Notes under the pieces: generated by a model
What the model saw: the letters and a program-made list of their open reading frames with translations, nothing else
What the model was told of the DNA's origin: nothing
The model's database searches: none
NCBI RefSeq assembly: GCF_003240585.1
Contig: NZ_PCDP01000038.1
Location: forward strand, 398,545 to 462,544
Direction: 5' to 3'
DNA from: Arminella tubonensis
Lineage (GTDB): Bacteria; Pseudomonadota; Alphaproteobacteria; Rhizobiales; Rhizobiaceae
DNA length: 64,000 nucleotides
In this document: one piece after another, positions 42,417-50,051 of the stretch
Numbering within the stretch: the stretch's first letter is position 1
How the letters are laid out: the number at the start of each line of letters is the position of its first letter
Made by a program: the position numbers and the translations under genes

Positions 42417-42506
42417 CTAGGCTGTGGAGGAGAAACACGGTTATTTCACTTCACGGGATACGGTATTTTGAGGGCACAAGTAAATCATCGACGAAAGGAA
42501 AATGTC

Positions 42507-43340
42507 ATGCGTGTCTGGTTCATCACTGGTGCATCGCGTGGTTTCGGCGCCCTCATCGCCCAGGAAGCCCTGAATGCAGGAGATGCCGTCGTTGCCACGG
42601 CGCGAAACCCGAAGACGGTTACCGATCGACTTGGGGACCATCCCAACCTTCTCGCCGCTGCCCTCGACGTCACCAACGAGGCGCAAGCAAACGCCGCCGC
42701 CGCGGAGGCCGTCAAGCGCTTCGGCAAGATCGACGTGCTCTTGAACAATGCGGGCTACGGCCTGCTCGGAGCTGTCGAGGAAGCGACTGCTTCGGAAATC
42801 GAGAGGCTTTATGCCACCAATGTCTTCGGTCTGCTAAAGGTGACGCGCGCCGTGCTGCCGCATATGCGGCGCCAGCGTTCCGGGCACGTGATCAACATAT
42901 CCTCGATCGGCGGCTATGCCGGCTATCCCGGCTGGGGTGTCTACTGCTCGACGAAATTTGCGGTCGAGGCACTCTCGGAAGCGCTTTCGGCCGAATTGCA
43001 GCCGCTCGGGATCAAGGTAACGGTCGTCGAGCCCGGCTTCTTCCGGACGGATTTCCTCGACGAAAGCTCCCTCTCCATCAGCCCGAGTGCGATCTCCGAC
43101 TACAAGGACACGCCGGCGGGCGCCATGCGAATTTTTGCTGGCGATCACAATCACGAACAACCTGGTGACCCGGCCCGGCTCGCCAAGGCAATGATCACGC
43201 TTGCAAACGCCAAAAATCCACCGCTGCGCATGCCGTTTGGTAGCGACACAGTTGCTGCGATCCAAAAGAAGAATGAAAGCGTTGCAAAGGAAATTGCCGC
43301 CTGGCGCGATCTTGCAGTTTCCACGGATTTTCCGGCGTAA
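42507..43340 (+). CDS. SDR family oxidoreductase
   Basis: 277 residues from the ATG at 42507, after AAAGGAAAATGTC. The classical SDR motifs are TGASRGFG (7-14), NNAGYG (about 78-83), ISSIGGYAGYPGWGVYCSTKFA with the catalytic Ser, Tyr and Lys (Y-C-S-T-K), and EPGFFRTDF after it. The opening frame is longer but the extra part is not SDR-like. It is divergent from the LysR gene, a common pair in Rhizobium genomes. The substrate is not determined. Confidence 0.92.
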   Translation: MRVWFITGASRGFGALIAQEALNAGDAVVATARNPKTVTDRLGDHPNLLAAALDVTNEAQANAAAAEAVKRFGKIDVLLNNAGYGLLGAVEEATASEIERLYATNVFGLLKVTRAVLPHMRRQRSGHVINISSIGGYAGYPGWGVYCSTKFAVEALSEALSAELQPLGIKVTVVEPGFFRTDFLDESSLSISPSAISDYKDTPAGAMRIFAGDHNHEQPGDPARLAKAMITLANAKNPPLRMPFGSDTVAAIQKKNESVAKEIAAWRDLAVSTDFPA

Positions 43341-43487
43341 CCGCTAAGTCATTTCGAGCGTGGGCTCTTCGGGCTATAATGTCGCCGGACTATCGCCGGC
43401 GGCATTTCAAATTTGCCTGGTCGGCCAATTGCGACAAGGCGTGGGTATTTTCTGGCTGCCGGTATCTCGCGTGGAGGGTCAGCGTTT

Positions 43488-44312
43488 ATGCGCAGATTGC
43501 TTTGTGCTCTCGCCACGGCCGGCCTCGTCGCCATGCCGGTCCATCCCGCCTTCGCCCAATCACCCTCGCAGCTTTACCAGGTCCAGGCGATCGTCACTGG
43601 CACCGGCGAAGCCAACCGGCGGATTGGGTTCAGGGACTGCTTCGCCCAGGAACTGGTCAAGGTTTCCGGCGACCAGAAGGTGCTGGCCGCGCCGGGCATT
43701 GCGCCAATGCTGGAGCGTGCGGGCTCGTTTATCTCGGAATTCCGCTATCACGATCGCCTGGAGGGGATTCCGATACACGACGAACAGGGCACGCATGATC
43801 GCCCGCAGGACCTGACCTGCGTATACAGGCCCGAGACGATCGACGGGCTGCTGCGGTCGCTGGGACGAAAGCCCTGGCTGGAAAACCGGCCGCGGCTAGG
43901 CGTATTCCTCGCCGTTCGCGATGCGAGGCGCAGCTTCGTGCTGGCGAGCGATGGTACGGAAAGCCCCTATATGGCCGAGTCTTTTCAAGCAGCGACAGTC
44001 CCTTTGGCAATGTCGATCGCCCTGCCAGATGAAAGCCAGCTGGCTGGCGCTGCACTCGACATTGGGATTGTCCGGTATGGCGACATGCGGCGACTCGATG
44101 CCTTGGCGAAAACGATCGGTGCAGACGCGGCGCTGGCGGGCTCTATCGTCTGGAGCGATGCGGATCTCGGCTGGGTCGCCGATTGGCGCGTCGCACACGG
44201 CGGCAAGACATATCGCTGGCAGGTGCGCGGCGTCAGTTTCGACGAGGCGTTTCGCAATGCGATCCGCGGCGCGGCTGAAATCCTTTCGGGAAATGGAGAT
44301 CCATCGCAATAG
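43488..44312 (+). CDS. DUF2066 domain protein, exported
   Basis: 274 residues from the ATG at 43488, behind GGAGGG. An N-terminal signal peptide (RRLLCALATAGLVAMPVHPAFA) is followed by a DUF2066-type domain beginning YQVQAIVTGTGEANRRIGFRDC and ending near VADWRVAHGGKTYRWQVRG. Members are exported, and in several proteobacteria sit in the cell envelope; no biochemical role is established. It precedes a SelW-like gene by 93 bases. Confidence 0.78.
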   Translation: MRRLLCALATAGLVAMPVHPAFAQSPSQLYQVQAIVTGTGEANRRIGFRDCFAQELVKVSGDQKVLAAPGIAPMLERAGSFISEFRYHDRLEGIPIHDEQGTHDRPQDLTCVYRPETIDGLLRSLGRKPWLENRPRLGVFLAVRDARRSFVLASDGTESPYMAESFQAATVPLAMSIALPDESQLAGAALDIGIVRYGDMRRLDALAKTIGADAALAGSIVWSDADLGWVADWRVAHGGKTYRWQVRGVSFDEAFRNAIRGAAEILSGNGDPSQ

Positions 44313-44405
44313 TCGACTTCGGGCGCGACGGGCACTTCCTTGCCATATTGCGATGGCGTGCGGGCACGCTTAGATGTGAACCGGACAACGACAGGAAATG
44401 AAATC

Positions 44406-44699
44406 ATGAGCGACAAGCCCCGGATTACCATCCTCTACTGCACGCAATGCAACTGGCTTCTTCGGGCCGGGTGGATGGCGCAGGAGCTGCTTCAGACCTT
44501 CACAGACAGTCTCGGCGAAGTCGCACTGATCCCCGGTACCGGCGGCAATTTCGAAATCCGCATCGACGGCGAACTTTTGTGGGAACGCAAACGCGATGGT
44601 GGTTTTCCCGGCCCGAAGGAGCTGAAACAACGCGTGCGCGACGTCATCGATCCCGATCGCGATCTCGGCCACACCGACCGGACCGCAACGGACGTCTGA
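44406..44699 (+). CDS. SelT/SelW/SelH family (Rdx-type) protein
   Basis: 97 residues from the ATG at 44406. The thioredoxin-like fold begins PRITILYCTQCNWLLRAGWMAQELL, with the CxxC at residues 12-15; the sequence LIPGTGGNFEIRIDGELLW is the family core. Bacterial SelW-like proteins carry Cys where animals carry selenocysteine; a redox role with glutathione is assumed. Small, cytosolic, follows the DUF2066 gene. Confidence 0.9.
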   Translation: MSDKPRITILYCTQCNWLLRAGWMAQELLQTFTDSLGEVALIPGTGGNFEIRIDGELLWERKRDGGFPGPKELKQRVRDVIDPDRDLGHTDRTATDV

Positions 44700-44714
44700 G
44701 CGGGCCGCCCACTA

Positions 44715-45143
44715 TCACTGGTACGGCGATTCGCAGGGCTGGGAATGGCCGCTGTGGGTCTTGTAGAGGTTTGTGACCGAGCTGTAGGATTTGTAGCGAT
44801 CCTGGCACCATTGCTTGTGACGGTTTATGCTGGCTGCAGGTACCTGGGCCAAGGGCGCAGGGTTCGGTGCCGGCGGGCGGTAGACGAACGGCTGGACGAC
44901 GACGCCGCGCGGACGATAGTAGGTCGGCCCGCGATAATCAGGAGGGCGATAGCTCGGGGGGGTGTAGGACTGTCGCGGCCCAAAGGTGAAACAGCCACGC
45001 CCATCGCAGACAACTTGCGCGTCGATAACGTCCGACCGCTGCGCGCTCATCCCCGCGACAGGCATTGCCTCGGCCGAGATGACTTGCATCATCGAGGCCA
45101 CACCCAAAGCTCCGCAAAGCACCCATCTGCCAACCGTGCTCAT
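44715..45143 (-). CDS. BA14K-like exported protein
   Basis: 142 residues from the ATG at 45143; a TTG two codons upstream is possible. A signal peptide (STVGRWVLCGALGVASMMQV) precedes a Pro/Tyr-rich linker (about 55-95). The C-terminal 35 residues, HKQWCQDRYKSYSSVTNLY and HSGHSQPC, have the shape of the BA14K domain (W-C-x-x-R-Y-x-S-Y and a late H-x-C). BA14K proteins are small immunogenic, lectin-like envelope proteins of Brucella and rhizobia. Convergent with the SelW-like gene. Confidence 0.7.
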   Translation of the reverse strand: MSTVGRWVLCGALGVASMMQVISAEAMPVAGMSAQRSDVIDAQVVCDGRGCFTFGPRQSYTPPSYRPPDYRGPTYYRPRGVVVQPFVYRPPAPNPAPLAQVPAASINRHKQWCQDRYKSYSSVTNLYKTHSGHSQPCESPYQ

Positions 45144-45395
45144 GGGCAAGCCCCAGAGCCGGTCGCCGGATGCCAGATCGCTTCACGCCTGATCATCTCC
45201 ATAGGCCTCCATGTTGATCATACACTGATATAAGGCGAAATCGGCGTCTGCCTAGACCAACGGACACAGTCCATACTCGGGATATCCTCCCGCCGGCGCG
45301 ACATTCAGGACTTCGAACATGCCAACTGCGCAATCGACGGTGTTGATCGGCCACGGTTCCTGCGCAATAAGACTGAGACGTCATTGGGGAGCATC

Positions 45396-46826
45396 ATGAA
45401 TAGCCTGAAGTTTGGAACCAGCGGCCTTCGCGGCCTGTCCGTCGATCTCAATGGCCGGGCGTCGGCGGTGTACGCCACCGCTTTTGCGAGACACCTCCAG
45501 AAAAGTGGCCTTGCCAAGGCTGGCGACCCCATCCTCATTGGCCGTGACTTCCGCCAATCGAGCCCGGACGTGGCTGCAATCTGCGTCGGTGCGCTGACGC
45601 GGGCGGGCCTTGTTCCGATCGATTGCGGTACGGTACCGACGCCAGCGCTGGCGCTCTACGGACTGGAGCTGAAAGCCGCCTGCCTCATGATCACCGGCTC
45701 TCATATCCCGGCGGACCGCAACGGCATCAAATTCTATCGTCCCGACGGAGAGATCGACAAGCAGGACGAACTGGCGATCGCCGCCGAGGCCGCCGCGATC
45801 GGCGACGTGCCATTGGACGCGACGCCGGCAATCGCGGAAGATCGCGCTGCTACGGCCGAGGCCATGTTCTACAAGCGCAACGTGGCGCTGCTGCCGGACA
45901 GCAGCCTGAGGGGGCTAACCGTCGGCGTCTATCAGCACAGCTCGGTTGCCCGCGACCTGCTCGGCCTGGTGCTATCGCATTACGGCGCCCGCGTCGTGCC
46001 GCTCGGCCGCTCGGAGGACTTCATTCCGGTGGACACCGAAGCCGTCTCACCCGACACCGTGACGCTGCTCAAGGGCTGGGCGCCGCATTATCGACTGGAT
46101 GCGATCGTGTCTGCCGACGGCGACGGAGACCGCCCGCTGGTGACCGACGAAAGCGGCGAACCGTTGCGCGGCGATCTGCTCGGCCTGATAGCCGCCAATT
46201 ACCTCGGCGCCTCCGTCGTGGTCACACCGGTCACATCGAATTCCGGCATCGAGGCTGCCGGCACCTATTCGGTGACGCGGACGCGCGTCGGTTCACCCTA
46301 TGTCATCGCCGGGATGGAGCAGGCAATCTCCGAAGGCAAGTCCGGCGTGATGGGCTTCGAGGCTAACGGCGGAACCTTGACCGCCAGCAGCTTCATCGTC
46401 GACGGCCGCCCGTTGCGCCCGCTTCCGACGCGCGACTGCTTCCTGCCCATTCTTGCAACGCTCTTCTCGGCTGCCAGCCAGCGCAAGCCGCTATCATCCG
46501 TCGCATCGGACTATCGCCTGCCATTTGCCGCAGCCGACCGGCTGGAGAATTTCGCCACGGAGAAGAGTACCGCCTTGATGGCCTATCTCAGGGCCTCGGA
46601 CGCCAATCTCGCTTCGTTCCTGGCGCCTGTTGGGACGGTTGCCTCTACCAGCGATATCGATGGTCTGCGGGTGATGCTTGCGGATGGCCGCATGATCCAT
46701 TTCCGCCCCTCGGGAAACGCACCCGAGATGCGCTGCTATGTCGAGGCGGCAACCGAAAGCGCAGCAAAAGCACTTCTGGAGCAGGGACTTGGCCTCATCC
46801 GCGCCTTCGCTGTGGACGTTGTCTGA
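45396..46826 (+). CDS. Phosphomannomutase/phosphoglucomutase family protein
   Basis: 476 residues from the ATG at 45396, with GGGGAG upstream. The alpha-D-phosphohexomutase motifs are all there: the phosphoserine loop TGSHIPADRNGIKFY (Ser102), the metal loop DGDGD (241-245), the sugar-binding loop GFEANGG (320-326) and the C-terminal phosphate loop RPSGNAPEMR. It interconverts hexose 6- and 1-phosphates for nucleotide-sugar synthesis; GlmM uses a different loop, so mannose/glucose is more likely. Unlinked to the polysaccharide genes at 50 kb. Confidence 0.92.
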   Translation: MNSLKFGTSGLRGLSVDLNGRASAVYATAFARHLQKSGLAKAGDPILIGRDFRQSSPDVAAICVGALTRAGLVPIDCGTVPTPALALYGLELKAACLMITGSHIPADRNGIKFYRPDGEIDKQDELAIAAEAAAIGDVPLDATPAIAEDRAATAEAMFYKRNVALLPDSSLRGLTVGVYQHSSVARDLLGLVLSHYGARVVPLGRSEDFIPVDTEAVSPDTVTLLKGWAPHYRLDAIVSADGDGDRPLVTDESGEPLRGDLLGLIAANYLGASVVVTPVTSNSGIEAAGTYSVTRTRVGSPYVIAGMEQAISEGKSGVMGFEANGGTLTASSFIVDGRPLRPLPTRDCFLPILATLFSAASQRKPLSSVASDYRLPFAAADRLENFATEKSTALMAYLRASDANLASFLAPVGTVASTSDIDGLRVMLADGRMIHFRPSGNAPEMRCYVEAATESAAKALLEQGLGLIRAFAVDVV

Positions 46827-46867
46827 ACGCTTTTTTGCGGATTGACATGAAAACTTCAAAAACGCTG

Positions 46868-46896
46868 TTGACACCACAGCGCCACCCCCTTACATG
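46868..46896 (+). promoter_or_regulatory. Promoter of tRNA-Leu
   Basis: TTGACA (46868-46873), a 17-base spacer, and TACATG (46891-46896), giving a start near 46903, four bases before the mature tRNA. A strong housekeeping promoter for a single tRNA. Confidence 0.7.
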
Positions 46897-46906
46897 CCTG
46901 ACCGTC

Positions 46907-46993
46907 GCCCAGATGGCGGAATTGGTAGACGCGCCAGCTTCAGGTGCTGGTACCCGAAAGGGTGTGGAGGTTCGAGTCCTCTTCTGGGCACCA
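46907..46993 (+). tRNA. tRNA-Leu, anticodon CAG
   Basis: 87 bases with the encoded CCA end. The acceptor stem is GCCCAGA/TCTGGGC, the discriminator is A. The D-arm has TGGTAGA; the anticodon loop TTCAGGT between CCAGC and GCTGG gives anticodon CAG (46941-46943), reading CUG. A long variable arm (CCCG-AAAG-GGT) and the T-loop GTTCGAGTC are those of a type II leucine tRNA. Confidence 0.97.
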
Positions 46994-47110
46994 TTCCATT
47001 CTTGATCTTAGCCAGATCAGATACTTAACGTCTTCCAGGATTTTCATCTTGCGCTCTATCCGCCACGCGGATTGGGGTTTTTGTGGTGAAAATCTTTTCG
47101 GTGTCGGGCG

Positions 47111-47138
47111 TATGCGCCCGGGTCATCCCGGACGCATA
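47111..47138. terminator. Hairpin behind the stress-protein gene
   Basis: TATGCG-C-CCGGG and CCCGG-A-CGCATA pair in a 11-base-pair stem with one mismatch and the loop TCAT. It lies 16 bases beyond the stop of the leftward DUF892 gene. There is no T-run, so a Rho-independent function is uncertain. Confidence 0.5.
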
Positions 47139-47154
47139 TAGTTGGCTGTCAAAA

Positions 47155-48294
47155 TCAGGCGGCTTTCACGTTTACCGATGACAAGGCCAGTTTCGACAGG
47201 AGCTGATCCGTCTTTTCTTCCTCGGCCAGCGTTTGTGCCAGGAGGTCGGCTGCATCCTGCATTCCCAGTTGGGTCGCCCAGGCCTTCAGGGTGCCATAGC
47301 GACTGATTTCATAATGTTCGACTGCCTGGGCAGCGGAGAGAATGCCGGGATCGAGGGCGGCGGTGCCGCGATATTCCTCCAGGACTTCCTTGCCTTCCTT
47401 CAGGATTCCGAGCGTGGCTTCGCAGGTCTTGCCTGAGGCGGACTTCCCGATGATCTGGAAGACCTGCTCGAGGCGCTTGATCTGCCCGTGTGTTTCCTGC
47501 AGGTGGGTTTCGAATGCGGCGCGAAGCTCGGGCGACTGCGCCGCTTCCGCCATTTGGGGCAGCGCCTTTACGATCTGGTTTTCCGCGAAATAGACATCGC
47601 GGAGCGTGTCGTAAAAGAGGTCGCTCAGGTTCTTGGAATAACCGTCTGCAGCCTGGAGCCGGGAGCCTGCTCTTGCGGCCGTCCCTTCACGCGCAGGGAA
47701 TTGTTCGTCGGCAGGCGCGTCCATAACATAGGATCCGACGCGGCTACGCGCGTTGGCGGCATCTCGCCCCAAACGGCGCGTGCCGTCGGAACCAGGCGTC
47801 CGCAGCGCTTGGAATGTATCCTCGCTGTTGCCGCCAGCCAAGGTGCCATCAGTGCGATCGTAATTTCTCGTCGAATAGTCCGCGGTGTCGGCCGCCGGGC
47901 TACCGGTCTGACCCGACCAACCTTCAGCCCGCCAACTGTCGGCGCGTTCGTTGATATCGATGGTCCCGTCATCGTCGAGAATGTCGATCGCAACCTCGCT
48001 CTGATCGCGGTTCAGTCCCGTGACGGTCACGAGAAAGCCGCCGCGGCGCAGCCCTTCTGCATAGACTTCGCGGTCTTCGTCGGGAAAGAAGAATGATCCG
48101 AGCGAATGCCACAGGCCCTTGTCTTCCGCATTGACGACTGCGGCTTCATCGGAGCCGCTGCCGGGCACAAGGCGGACATTGTCGCGGGGAATGCCGGCTT
48201 CGACGATGCGGTCGATCGCCCTGCTGGCCTCGGTTTCGTCATCAAAAAATGCCGTCACGGTATTGGAGTTGGATGGGTCGAGAAACGCGGTCAT
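47155..48294 (-). CDS. Fusion of a general-stress (YflT-type) domain and a DUF892/YciE ferritin-like domain
   Basis: 379 residues from the ATG at 48294, with AGGAGG upstream; the frame is open to 48414. The N-terminal 100 residues (TVTAFFDDETEASRAIDRIVEAGIP and NVRLVPGSG) look like the heat-induced stress protein YflT/general stress protein 17M domain. A low-complexity linker (about 105-215) follows. The C-terminal 160 residues (NLSDLFYDTLRDVYFAENQIVKALP, HLQETHGQIKRLEQVF, AVEHYEISRYGTLKAWA) are DUF892, a four-helix ferritin-like bundle with E/H pairs. An EcfG-type promoter lies 142 bases upstream. Confidence 0.88.
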   Translation of the reverse strand: MTAFLDPSNSNTVTAFFDDETEASRAIDRIVEAGIPRDNVRLVPGSGSDEAAVVNAEDKGLWHSLGSFFFPDEDREVYAEGLRRGGFLVTVTGLNRDQSEVAIDILDDDGTIDINERADSWRAEGWSGQTGSPAADTADYSTRNYDRTDGTLAGGNSEDTFQALRTPGSDGTRRLGRDAANARSRVGSYVMDAPADEQFPAREGTAARAGSRLQAADGYSKNLSDLFYDTLRDVYFAENQIVKALPQMAEAAQSPELRAAFETHLQETHGQIKRLEQVFQIIGKSASGKTCEATLGILKEGKEVLEEYRGTAALDPGILSAAQAVEHYEISRYGTLKAWATQLGMQDAADLLAQTLAEEEKTDQLLSKLALSSVNVKAA

Positions 48295-48435
48295 TGCTGC
48301 CTCCTGAGCGTTGCGAGTTGTCATTTGCCGTTCGAGCCTTGGCTTCCATGCTAGGTGCAATGTTGAAACCGCAATGGCTTGCCGATCAGGACAGCTCGTC
48401 GCTCCCGAACCCATGCGGCCATTGTCTGGTCAGCA

Positions 48436-48460
48436 AACGGGTCTGGACTCTTTAAGTTCC
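48436..48460 (-). promoter_or_regulatory. EcfG-type general stress promoter
   Basis: On the minus strand GGAAC (48460-48456), a 16-base spacer and CGTT (48439-48436) match the EcfG promoter consensus of alphaproteobacteria. It is upstream of the stress-protein/DUF892 gene, with a leader of roughly 130 bases. Consistent with PhyR-EcfG control; not proven. Confidence 0.65.
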
Positions 48461-48549
48461 GCGATGATTTTTGCCGCGCGCACCGGCGAAGGCTGCAGCC
48501 CTTTTTGGCAGTTCACGCAGGCGCGGAGGCCGGTCCTTCCAATCAGGAC

Positions 48550-48873
48550 TTATCTCTGGGGGTCGTTATATTGCCAGTAGGATCGGTTCGGCGGCCGGGT
48601 ACTTTCCGAAATGACGCCGTTCTGCTCGCAGACGTACACCAGCTGGGGAAGATTGCGATAGCGGATGCCATCAAGCTCGCGTAGCCGACCGATGGCAGTG
48701 TGACACTTGAAATTATCGTCGACTGCGGGATGCGGTGCCGTGACACCGGGCAAATCCTTGTACGGGTAGACGATGTGTCCTGGTGGGATCGGATCAGTCA
48801 GACTTATGGCAAAAGCCGCCCCAGGCAGAAGCGCCAGCAGCGTCACGATAGCTATCTTGGGGACGATCTTCAT
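48550..48873 (-). CDS. Hypothetical exported protein
   Basis: 107 residues from the ATG at 48873, with a classical signal peptide (KIVPKIAIVTLLALLPGAAFA) and a mature part of about 84 residues rich in Pro and Tyr: SLTDPIPPGHIVYPYKDLPG, CHTAIGRLRELDGIRYRN and QLVYVCEQNG. Two cysteines may form a disulphide. The frame continues upstream to 48933 but that adds a non-signal extension. I do not recognise the family. The stress gene comes after it on the same strand, with its own promoter between. Confidence 0.6.
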   Translation of the reverse strand: MKIVPKIAIVTLLALLPGAAFAISLTDPIPPGHIVYPYKDLPGVTAPHPAVDDNFKCHTAIGRLRELDGIRYRNLPQLVYVCEQNGVISESTRPPNRSYWQYNDPQR

Positions 48874-49196
48874 CTTTGCCGGAACCCTTGCGATGCATCC
48901 TGCAATGGCAGGTGTCATGGATATAATAATCACCTTGCGCTAGGAAAAGCCGAAACGCGGATAAAATGCCATCCGCCTCTTCGCAATGTCGTTACCGGAT
49001 CGGGATAGCGGATGAAGGCTGGGAATAAGCTTGGGCTTTCTCGCGGGGCATCGTCGGGATGCTTGAAATCGAACGCTGGAAATGCCATTAGCTTGTGTTA
49101 ATACAGTGAGTGTACAATCTGAGTTTGCATTGGGCGCACTGCTTGTGACATTTCCACGGCGTTCTGCTCGGTATTCCCAGGCGAACTTCGATGTAG
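48874..49196. other. Intergenic stretch, no gene recognised
   Basis: About 320 bases between a leftward exported-protein gene and the GT25 gene. It includes the control region of both. I see no RNA gene. The in-frame stop TAG at 49194-49196 closes the GT25 reading frame upstream, with GGGGAG at 49198-49203 following it. Confidence 0.4.
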
Positions 49197-50033
49197 TGGG
49201 GAGTTGGGGCAATTCTTGAACGGATCAGTCGGGTCAAATCCTTTGCCGACGACGAGAGCGCCGAGACGCCGGCTGCGCCTATTCTCATCTATGTCATAAA
49301 TCTTGACCGCTGCACGGACCGCTGGCAAAGGCTTCGCTCTCAGGCAGTTCAGTTCGGGTTGAACGTCATCCGGATCGGCGCCGTCGACGGGCGCATGATT
49401 GCGGAACACGAACGCGCCGATTTCCATCATAGACAATTCGTCTACCACAACGGGCGGAGGCCTTTGGCAGGCGAATATGGCTGCTACCGAAGCCATATCA
49501 TTGCGCTCACACAATTCGTCGCCAGCGGCGATGCCATGGCGATCATCATGGAAGATGACATCGACCTCAGTGATCGGCTGATTCCGCGGGCGATCGCGGC
49601 CATGGAAGCTATTCCCGGTGCAGGGCTCGTCAAGCTGGTCAACCATAGAATGGTCGGATTCCGGCGGGTAACGCAAAGCGCCGAGAAAGATGTCGTCGGT
49701 CGGTGTCTGCACGGCCCGCAGGGTTCCGCCGCCTGCTACATCGTCACGAGGAGTGCTGCGGAAAGACTGCTGCACTCGCTACGCCCGATGTTCCTTCCCT
49801 ATGACGTCGCGCTCGAGCGCGGCTGGGCGACTGGCGTCGAAACGTTCTCGACCGAAGAAAATATTGCAGATTTCAGCCCATACAGAAGCGACACGACGAT
49901 CGGTAAACGATCGCATTACCGCGCAGTCAAAAAGCATTTCGTTCTTCGGGCGTCGGCGCACTGGTTTCGAACCCACGACCAGGTCCGCCGCTGGTTCTAC
50001 GCCCTGAGGGCGAGCAGCAGATCGCGCCGATAG
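49197..50033 (+). CDS. Glycosyltransferase family 25 protein, start unresolved
   Basis: The GT25 domain begins with PILIYVINLDRCTDRWQRL (about codons 30-48 of the frame from 49197) and contains EDDIDL, the acidic metal-binding motif, and GSAACYIVTRSAAERLL; it ends at 50033 after about 278 codons. LOS-type beta-galactosyltransferases have this fold. There is no ATG, GTG or TTG in frame between the stop at 49194-49196 and the VINLDR motif; the first canonical start, the TTG at 49359, lies behind that motif and would remove it. An ATT at 49212 has GGGGAG eight bases upstream. The gene may be 5'-frameshifted or use a rare start. Confidence 0.65.
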   Translation, partial: WGVGAILERISRVKSFADDESAETPAAPILIYVINLDRCTDRWQRLRSQAVQFGLNVIRIGAVDGRMIAEHERADFHHRQFVYHNGRRPLAGEYGCYRSHIIALTQFVASGDAMAIIMEDDIDLSDRLIPRAIAAMEAIPGAGLVKLVNHRMVGFRRVTQSAEKDVVGRCLHGPQGSAACYIVTRSAAERLLHSLRPMFLPYDVALERGWATGVETFSTEENIADFSPYRSDTTIGKRSHYRAVKKHFVLRASAHWFRTHDQVRRWFYALRASSRSRR

Positions 50034-50051
50034 ACGGTCCGATCCATTCGA

